This document shows, piece by piece, positions 41,875 to 47,081 of a DNA stretch of 47,081 nucleotides. Under the pieces are notes generated by a model. The model was given only the letters and a program-made list of their open reading frames with translations, did not search any database and was not told where the DNA came from. The stretch comes from Halococcus hamelinensis 100A6 (lineage in GTDB: Archaea; Halobacteriota; Halobacteria; Halobacteriales; Halococcaceae), in assembly GCF_000336675.1 (NCBI RefSeq), contig NZ_AOMB01000037.1, positions 1-47,081 of the forward strand, given 5' to 3'. The translations under genes were made by a program, and so were the position numbers. The stretch's first letter is position 1. Each line of letters begins with the position of its first letter.

Positions 41875-43875
41875 TTACACCCCCTTTGAGAAATCCGGTA
41901 CTGGAAGGTTATGTAATGCACTTATCGTGATGTATCTTATCGCACTCCCGGTTCGATTTGCCTCCAAAATATCATTCCCTAACTTTGATTCGAAGAACGA
42001 CTGATACAGGTCCGCCCGCTGATCAGAGTCAAACTTGACTACAGCCCACCGAGAGGAGGGGATGACATCACGATCGATTCGACGGACAACCGTGCCTCCA
42101 CCCTTAACGGATATCAGAACGTCTGTTGGAGTTGCGATCGTAGATACGTCATCGGGAGAACGGAGAGACAAATCTTCGATTTCAATGTCACGAGTTGTGT
42201 CGAGGTATGGTAGTCCGGAGTCTGCTTGTTCTGGTTCCCTCGTTGTCCCTGACTCAATTATCGCAACCTCTCCTAACTTTGTGATAGCATCATACTGTCT
42301 ATAGAGTTCGTCTACAACGTCTCGCTCGCCCTGTATCTGAGATGGGAGAAGTGTTCGGACCTCTCTAGGGTCAATTTCAATTACGTCCGCATGTCCACTA
42401 TCAACCACCTCAATCGCAGTGGCGATGTCGTTCGGTCCGTCGTGCTCTGGCTCAGGAGAGACCTCTGCTGTTGCAATCGCTTGATGCGATGGTGATCGTG
42501 AGTTGCGGATCCGAATGATAGCTCCCCGGAAGCTGACATCAGAAAACACCGCACCGCCAAACGTGATGATAGCCTCAATTGTTGCTTGCTGAAGAAGATG
42601 ATCCCGAAGCCCCTTCGATTGATCGCCCGCAAGAATGTATTCTGGAATGAGGGCAACCAGCGTGCCATTGTCATCTAGCAAAGAGAGTGCACGCGCCACA
42701 AACGCTTCCTCAATTCGAATTTGATTCCTTGAACTGTGAAACTCAGGGACACGGTCGGCAAAAACTCGCTCACCTATTGGGGGATTCAAGACGATCCGGT
42801 CGAATAGGCTGACCGAGTTGACACGATGGGTATGCGATGTCTTATCCGTGCTGTACGATCCCAAAGCCAGACTGGAGTCTGAGTCAGGTTGACTTTGCGA
42901 ACTCCACTCAAAGAAGTCAGCACAGACACTCTCAATCGCGTCATCTTGTTGCCCGAGCTCGTTAAGAAATGCCGCAATGATTACAGCAGTTTCGTTGATT
43001 TCTACACCGGTAGCACTCGCCCCACGAGTAGCGAGCTCACGGCATAGAACTCCAAAACCGCTAGCGGGGTCAAGCACTCGATCCTCTGGTTCAACTCCTG
43101 CAAAGTCTACCATAGGGCGAGAGACTTTCCGCGAGAGCTGCTCAGCCCCGAGCTCCGTGTGACCTGCAAGTTCGTCAAAAAATCCTGATGCTACGTCTGC
43201 AGATGTCTTCGATAGCTCGAAACTACCGAAATAACTGAGCGTTGTTCGAACTGTTTCTAAGTCATGTGGCACTATGTCGACGGGCTCGAGTGCGGTATAA
43301 TGTGACTTGAGAGGGTCCTCAAGTTGCACCAACTGATTCTCGAGGTTGTTAGAGTGATCAAGTTGAACACTGTCTCTCTCGGCGGTCAATTGGTATAAGA
43401 GGGCCAGAAAAACGTCAGATTTCAAATTAGACTCATAGCTGTGTTGCTCATGCGCTCCGAGGTCTTCCAGCAATAGACGTAGTAAGAATCTAACTTCGAC
43501 AACGGAGTCAAGAGGCCGATTACTGCTATTTGTCTGGATTCCCGGGAACGAAGGAAGAATTGTCGGTTCTTGATCAGAAGGACTGAAGCTAAAAATGTAG
43601 TCAAGAGCTGGTGTTATCACTGCTCCATACTGTGACCCGCTCTCACGGATGTATTCAAACAGCTCCTCTCGTCCGCTTCGGAACCGCTCATTACTCTCCT
43701 TACCAGATTTTACCTCAACAACCAGAAATATATTATTCTGGTCAGTGGTTTCATAGACAACTAAATCTGGTCTGAGCCTTGTACCAGCGAGTGAATGCCC
43801 CACTCCGATGCGTTCGGAACCATAGAGGTCAGCAAGTCTTTGTCTGACCTCTACAACGAATTCAGCTTCTTTCAC
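41875..43875 (-). CDS. Single-chain nuclease-methylase-specificity (RMS) fusion
   Basis: The product is 666 aa from GTG 43875. Residues 1-60 carry a PD-(D/E)XK-like core: D37 in RPDLVV and E54-V-K56 in FLVVEVKSGK. Around 265-366 is an N6-adenine methylase with the SAM loop LDPASGFGVL and the catalytic block LNPPIGERV. The fourth residue is Ile instead of the usual Phe/Tyr of N/D-P-P-F/Y. The last 190 residues resemble a type I specificity (HsdS) recognition unit (AIIESGTTREPEQADSGLPY; TDVLISVKGGGTVVRRIDRD; TGSAIRYITISALHNLPVPD). The order nuclease-methylase-specificity on one chain is type IIG/BcgI-like, with no helicase. It heads an operon with the unknown protein and the CARF regulator. Confidence 0.8.
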   Translation of the reverse strand: MKEAEFVVEVRQRLADLYGSERIGVGHSLAGTRLRPDLVVYETTDQNNIFLVVEVKSGKESNERFRSGREELFEYIRESGSQYGAVITPALDYIFSFSPSDQEPTILPSFPGIQTNSSNRPLDSVVEVRFLLRLLLEDLGAHEQHSYESNLKSDVFLALLYQLTAERDSVQLDHSNNLENQLVQLEDPLKSHYTALEPVDIVPHDLETVRTTLSYFGSFELSKTSADVASGFFDELAGHTELGAEQLSRKVSRPMVDFAGVEPEDRVLDPASGFGVLCRELATRGASATGVEINETAVIIAAFLNELGQQDDAIESVCADFFEWSSQSQPDSDSSLALGSYSTDKTSHTHRVNSVSLFDRIVLNPPIGERVFADRVPEFHSSRNQIRIEEAFVARALSLLDDNGTLVALIPEYILAGDQSKGLRDHLLQQATIEAIITFGGAVFSDVSFRGAIIRIRNSRSPSHQAIATAEVSPEPEHDGPNDIATAIEVVDSGHADVIEIDPREVRTLLPSQIQGERDVVDELYRQYDAITKLGEVAIIESGTTREPEQADSGLPYLDTTRDIEIEDLSLRSPDDVSTIATPTDVLISVKGGGTVVRRIDRDVIPSSRWAVVKFDSDQRADLYQSFFESKLGNDILEANRTGSAIRYITISALHNLPVPDFSKGV

Positions 43876-43981
43876 TGCTAATGACTGCGATGGAGAGGAA
43901 CTAATACTTTATCTTGGACAATCCAATCTCCGTTTTTACATTCATTTTGGTTGAATAGTTGGTTACTAGGGTACTGTCTAG

Positions 43982-44071
43982 TTACTGTTCCAACACCTCT
44001 TCAACTGGCGTGAGATTATTGAATGCCTAATTAGGTCGTTGTAAATTATAGTAGTGGACGAAGGCGAGATA
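43982..44071 (-). pseudogene. 3' scrap of a DDE-type transposase
   Basis: On the minus strand this reads YLAFVHYYNLQRPN, a TAG stop, then AFNNLTPVEEVLEQ and TAA at 43982-43984. The HYYNLQRPNxAxNNLTPVE ending is typical of the integrase-core transposases of haloarchaeal insertion sequences. The glutamine after N is replaced by a stop. Only the last 29 codons are left, and they start where the epsilon gene ends. The IS probably removed the original 3' flank of that gene. No other part of the IS is seen. The gap from 43876 to 43981 contains the RMS promoter (AGTATTAG near 43900). Confidence 0.55.
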
Positions 44072-44076
44072 TCAAA

Positions 44077-44814
44077 TCAGGCCAAGGAGCTAATCGCAGT
44101 ATTTGGTAGACTTGGGTCACGGTAGGGATTGCGGCCGTAGACCGCATCGTGGAGGTCGCGTTCGTCGAGTTGGTCGACGAGGGTTCGACGGAGTCGATTG
44201 AGACTGGTCGTGTCGAGGTCGTGGTTCTCGCAGAGGCTCGTGAACGATTCCTCATCGGTGATGGAGCGGAACTGGTCGTAGAGGGCTGCGAGTTTCTCTG
44301 GGGACTGATCGGCGATCCACTCGTCGTCGTGGAGACCGAGATGATGCTCACGTTCGCGGTCGACGACGTGGCGGATCACGACGAGGGCGACCTTGGGGAT
44401 AGCACGCTGACTACCGAAGGCGGTGAGGTCGAGATCGACCATCGTCCCGATGGCGCGGTCGCGCTGCCACGGGGTGAGATCGAGACTACTACACAGAGCG
44501 TGGGTCAGTCGGAGCTTTTCGAGCCGGTGAGCACGCCGGCTGTAGCCCTCCATCGCGGGATGGCGCTCGTCGTGGAGCCGCCGAACGTTCTCACTCAGGT
44601 CGTGCTCGGGTGCGTCCGCGCGACCGATACGCGTCGCACTCGGCGTGACGAGCCCCCATCGACGGACGGTTTCGTCGCGCTGGAGGTCTGCTCGCGAAAC
44701 AGTACTATCTCCAGGAAGCTGGCTGAGTGGCGAGATATCGCGTTCGCTGAGCAGTTCCGGGTGGCGGTCCTCAACCGCTGGAAGTAGATACCGACCAGTA
44801 TCCTCGTCGGTCAT
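44077..44814 (-). CDS. Haloarchaeal DNA-directed RNA polymerase subunit epsilon-like protein
   Basis: The product is 245 aa. The middle and C-terminus match the haloarchaeal protein annotated as RNA polymerase subunit epsilon: RRWGLVTPSATRIGRADAPE; LRLTHALCSSLDLTPWQRDR; DLDLTAFGSQRAIPKVALVV; LDERDLHDAVYGRNPYRDPS. Its role in transcription is not well defined, and the annotation may be historical. The usual end after YRDP has gained a few residues (NTAISSLA) running into a transposase remnant, so the last codons are probably rearranged. The N-terminal 60 residues are variable. Its upstream region is the right copy of the 240-bp repeat, with a TTTAAG box near 44930 implying a leader of about 90 nt. 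Confidence 0.75.
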   Translation of the reverse strand: MTDEDTGRYLLPAVEDRHPELLSERDISPLSQLPGDSTVSRADLQRDETVRRWGLVTPSATRIGRADAPEHDLSENVRRLHDERHPAMEGYSRRAHRLEKLRLTHALCSSLDLTPWQRDRAIGTMVDLDLTAFGSQRAIPKVALVVIRHVVDREREHHLGLHDDEWIADQSPEKLAALYDQFRSITDEESFTSLCENHDLDTTSLNRLRRTLVDQLDERDLHDAVYGRNPYRDPSLPNTAISSLA

Positions 44815-45040
44815 TACGCAGCCAGTACTGGCTACTCGTAGTTGAAAGGCATGGCTATGTGCAGTAATCCTCCACCGAGAAACCAGTGCGTTCCTCCCTC
44901 GTATCTATACCTTGTCGCCAGAAGCACTTAAAGAATCAGCGACTATAATGTGCCATCGACTTTGCCTGTCCTCAACATCTTACCAAACATTTAGCGCATT
45001 GTGAGAGATAGCGTTTGGTAAGACGGGGGACTCCTTCTCG
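44801..45040. repeat. Right copy of the 240-bp direct repeat
   Basis: Same orientation as 33849-34087 (TCCTCGTCGGTCATTACGCA at the left border, CTTCTCG at the right). It covers the first codons and the upstream region of the epsilon gene and ends six bases before the zinc-ribbon gene at 45046. Promoter-like sequence (CTTTAAG on the minus strand) is conserved in both copies. Confidence 0.75.
44978..45023. repeat. 11-bp inverted repeat in the right direct repeat
   Basis: TCTTACCAAAC (44978-44988) and GTTTGGTAAGA (45013-45023) are exact reverse complements with a 24-nt spacer, the same spacer length as in the left copy. It lies between two divergent genes (epsilon and the zinc ribbon), where an operator would sit. 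Confidence 0.7.
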
Positions 45041-45045
45041 ATCCA

Positions 45046-45276
45046 ATGTACTGTCCGGACTGTGGAAGCAAGTCAGGGAATGTTGGTGGACAACAGATGT
45101 ATCCGCATCGAAGAGTTGGATCAATCATGACGTACGATGTGGGTGAAAAACCCGGTGTCGGGACGTACTGTTGCACCAACTGTGATTGGGAGGTTGACCT
45201 GGACGATTCAACAGATACCCTCCCACCCTGTGGAAACTGCGGCAAAGGTCACGATACAGAGTACGTAGACTGCTAG
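45046..45276 (+). CDS. Zinc-ribbon protein, 76 aa
   Basis: MYCPDCGSKSGNVGGQQMYP opens with one CxxC pair. TYCCTNCDWEVDLDDSTDTL holds a second and LPPCGNCGKGHDTEYVDC a third, so two zinc sites are possible. The middle is polar. No catalytic residue is visible, and the protein resembles haloarchaeal zinc-ribbon proteins of unknown role. It is divergent from the epsilon gene across the inverted repeat at 44978-45023. The ATG at 45046 is the only start. Confidence 0.7.
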   Translation: MYCPDCGSKSGNVGGQQMYPHRRVGSIMTYDVGEKPGVGTYCCTNCDWEVDLDDSTDTLPPCGNCGKGHDTEYVDC

Positions 45277-45477
45277 AATTTAGCAGGACTATCAGTAGCC
45301 TCATGAATCGAATGTCAGTTTCATCAAGCAATCTGTAAGTGTCGGCTATGATATGTCAGCAAAACCGAGGAGAGATATACTCATGGTTGGAGAGCAAAGG
45401 ACGAGTAACCTCTGACTCTCCTTCGGGTTCAGTCCTCTACCCAGAAGCTCACGCCCGGTCAGTCACTCTGGAAAGCA

Positions 45478-45486
45478 AATATAAAT
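45478..45486 (+). promoter_or_regulatory. TATA-like box for the MNT-HEPN pair
   Basis: AATATAAAT lies 28-36 nt before the ATG at 45514, a good promoter position for a near-leaderless transcript. Confidence 0.4.
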
Positions 45487-45513
45487 GACCTCAACACCTA
45501 TGTTCCTCCAGAG

Positions 45514-45876
45514 ATGAGCGGGAAGGCCGCACGTAAGCCACTATCTGCCGACGCCCATACGGACGCAGCGGCGGCCTTTGGCAAACGCGCACGGTCTAAA
45601 CACGGCACCGACATAATCGATCTGTACGTATTTGGTTCAACTGTTCGTGGTGAAGCCCACGGACGATCGAGTGATGTTGATGTCCTAGTTGTCGTCGAGG
45701 AGAACGACCGGCGTGCTCTTGAGGAATCGCTTCGCGATATCGCCCTCGATGTGATGCTCGAATATGGCCCAGCAATCGAGTTACATATCCTCTCGGAGAC
45801 CGCATTCGAGCGCCATCAACGGGAACAGAACCCCTTCATCCAGAACGTTCTCTCTGAGGGGCAGTCGTATGGTTGA
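45514..45876 (+). CDS. Minimal nucleotidyltransferase (MNT), antitoxin-type
   Basis: The product is 120 aa with the polymerase-beta fold signature FGSTVRGEAHGRSSDVDVLV: G41-S42 and metal aspartates D54 and D56. A third Asp or Glu is expected near residue 90 (AIELHIL). In MNT-HEPN pairs this enzyme adds nucleotides to a Tyr or Arg region of the HEPN toxin and neutralises it. Its stop overlaps the HEPN start by 8 bp, the standard arrangement. The start ATG follows the TATA-like box at 45478-45486. There is no transmembrane segment. Confidence 0.8.
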   Translation: MSGKAARKPLSADAHTDAAAAFGKRARSKHGTDIIDLYVFGSTVRGEAHGRSSDVDVLVVVEENDRRALEESLRDIALDVMLEYGPAIELHILSETAFERHQREQNPFIQNVLSEGQSYG

Positions 45877-46264
45877 TGACGACAGAGACGCTGCTGTCGA
45901 CCGAGAAATTCAGCAAGCCCAGCAGGCACTCGACGATGCTGCCAAAGCTCAAGATGCTGAGCTCTCAGACGCGGCAGTGATAAACCGACTCTATTATGCC
46001 GCGTTTCACTCCGTTCAGGCCGTTCTCTATGCCCGTGAATTCGACCCCTCATCTCATGGAGGAGTTCTTTCACTCTTCGGCTCAGAGGTTATCGCCGTCG
46101 GTGACGCTTCTCGGGACGATGGTCGATTCTTCAGCCAACTCTCGGAACTTCGCCAACAAGCCGACTACGGGTACGATGAACTTGATGAGAACGTTGGCGC
46201 TCTCTACTCCCGAACACAGAAGCTCGTTACCAAGATGGAATCCCTCTGCACCCCCGCTGAGTAA
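45869..46264 (+). CDS. HEPN-domain protein, toxin-type
   Basis: The product is 131 aa from ATG 45869 (MVDDDRDAAVDREIQQAQQA). The HEPN four-helix pattern includes the motif R40-LYYAAF-H47 (R-x6-H), the putative RNase site of HEPN toxins. A Tyr pair just after the Arg is the likely AMPylation area. The C-terminal helices (RFFSQLSELRQQADYGYDEL; LYSRTQKLVTKMESL) complete the fold. The start is chosen because it overlaps the MNT stop by 8 bp; the longer open frame is antitoxin-shadow sequence. The pair is a toxin-antitoxin or abortive-infection-like module, which is common in haloarchaea. Confidence 0.8.
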   Translation: MVDDDRDAAVDREIQQAQQALDDAAKAQDAELSDAAVINRLYYAAFHSVQAVLYAREFDPSSHGGVLSLFGSEVIAVGDASRDDGRFFSQLSELRQQADYGYDELDENVGALYSRTQKLVTKMESLCTPAE

Positions 46265-46359
46265 GTCGTTTCTTGCGATCAACGTGAAGACTATGGGAAA
46301 ACTTCTTGCGTGGCCTATTTTCCCAAGAATGGGTTACCTGCTAACGAATTTGCTCTGAG

Positions 46360-46800
46360 CTACAGGAGGCCAGCGATAATGAGCAGTGCGATTGCAACCA
46401 CACTCCCTCCAAGAAACCATGGGCGTGCCTTCGTTGCAGCCACCACTGCTGATTGTCCCGGCTTACTACTGGTGAGTCGACGGAAGCCGAAGAAGAGTAC
46501 AACTGCAAGGACAAACCATAATCCAACCATTAGTAGTACGAGATTTCCCCGGCTGCTTGACTGGAGTGTTTCGACGGTATAGAGTGTTCCTGCGAGATGT
46601 CCCCCGCTAAACATCAACAGGAGAACTGAACCAACTGTGAGATACCAGAATCGCCGTGCGATAAGGGTCAAGCCATCGATGCTCAGCAATTCGTTACGAG
46701 CTGCTGGGATAACAGCACCAGCGATCACTAATGTTCCACCTGTCCAGATCGCGGCGAAGATCGTGTGAACGGTCATCGCCACATCATGAATGCTTGCCAT
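46360..46800 (-). CDS. CopD-like integral membrane protein
   Basis: The product is 146 aa from MASIHDVAMTVHTIFAAIWT. Four hydrophobic helices are visible: AMTVHTIFAAIWTGGTLVIA, FWYLTVGSVLLLMFSGGHLA, LVLLMVGLWFVLAVVLFFGF and FLGGSVVAIALLIIAGLL. The His in the first helix and the GG pairs fit the CopD/DUF2269-like families of four-helix proteins, where His residues may bind heme or copper. The substrate is not known here. The longer frame adds 23 polar codons and is not used. It is convergent with the HEPN gene across a 95-nt gap. Confidence 0.6.
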   Translation of the reverse strand: MASIHDVAMTVHTIFAAIWTGGTLVIAGAVIPAARNELLSIDGLTLIARRFWYLTVGSVLLLMFSGGHLAGTLYTVETLQSSSRGNLVLLMVGLWFVLAVVLFFGFRRLTSSKPGQSAVVAATKARPWFLGGSVVAIALLIIAGLL

Positions 46801-46943
46801 CAGTGTGCTCCTGTATATTGTGGCGTGTCTGGGGTAATAGTTCTGCCAGTCTGAGGCGGCCACATTCAACCAACGAACACTAGATTAGCTCGAACACAGT
46901 GGAACAGAGTAGTTATCAACAAGCCGAGAGCACACACCTGAGT

Positions 46944-47079
46944 ATGTGTCCGTTGCCGCCAACGACCAGTAATGTTACTTGTCCGAATTGTGGGGGCGAA
47001 CAATGTTCAGACGGTCGGCGCTGAACCGGGTGAAAACCCGGACTATGAGTGTCTCACTTGTGAGAAAGTCTTTGAATAG
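46944..47079 (+). pseudogene. Zinc-finger mini-gene, frameshifted in a G5 run
   Basis: ATG at 46944 reads MCPLPPTTSNVTCPNCGG and then runs out of frame. One frame over, VQTVGAEPGENPDYECLTCE and KVFE continue to TAG at 47077-47079, giving the second knuckle CLTC of an ordinary CPxCG mini-protein. Removing one G of the run at 46992-46996 restores exactly 45 codons. It is either a decayed copy, a homopolymer base-call error, or a phase-variable site. No other gene is visible to the window end. Confidence 0.5.
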
Positions 47080-47081
47080 GT

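Noticed and set aside
1-47081. CRISPR array or cas genes to partner the CARF protein
   Set aside because: Read for regularly spaced 25-40-nt repeats and for Cas motifs. None is seen in this window.

Overview
The window reads as the chromosome or a large replicon of a halophilic archaeon (class Halobacteria). Proteins are very acidic. Many starts are leaderless, with a TATA-like box about 25-35 nt upstream. The small protein families (CPxCG zinc-finger mini-proteins, DUF1508, a DUF7503-like and a DUF7563-like protein, the haloarchaeal RNA polymerase 'epsilon' protein) and the IS1341-type TnpB element are typical of that class. The species cannot be fixed from sequence alone.

Layout. 1-5.5 kb: a transporter tail, a decayed surface-protein remnant, small acidic or secreted proteins and a polytopic membrane protein. 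5.7-20.8 kb: a cell-surface glycan locus with a DUF2304-GT2 fusion, a sugar epimerase, a UDP-sugar dehydrogenase, three GT4 glycosyltransferases, a flippase, a GT-C-like membrane protein, two alkaline-phosphatase-superfamily enzymes (one frameshifted) and a ruined polysaccharide deacetylase. The second half is visibly more AT-rich. 20.9-22.9 kb: a compact module with a winged-helix regulator facing an operon of overlapping zinc-finger mini-genes. The gap between them holds a 16-bp inverted repeat and a foldable three-way-junction leader. 23.1-28.9 kb: a ring-cleaving dioxygenase, an IS1341-type element that has cut a PIG-L deacetylase, and a second epimerase. 29.0-33.8 kb: a frameshifted CHAT protease-like gene, a nuclease-like fragment and a Fic protein.

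33.8-45.0 kb is bounded by two direct repeats of about 240 bp, each with a conserved 11-12-bp inverted repeat. Between them lie a truncated oxidoreductase, an arylsulfatase, a type I phosphodiesterase, an RHH-queD-queE operon for preQ0, a virus head-protein remnant, and a tight minus-strand operon. That operon encodes a nuclease-methylase-specificity fusion, an unknown protein and a CARF-winged-helix protein, and is the best candidate here for an undescribed defence system. The right end carries the RNA polymerase epsilon gene ending at a transposase remnant, an MNT-HEPN toxin-antitoxin pair, a CopD-like membrane protein and a frameshifted zinc-finger gene.

Several genes are broken by exactly one base (about 19425, 30073-30078, 46992-46996). 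The last two breaks sit in G/C homopolymers, so they could be real decay, phase variation or base-call error.
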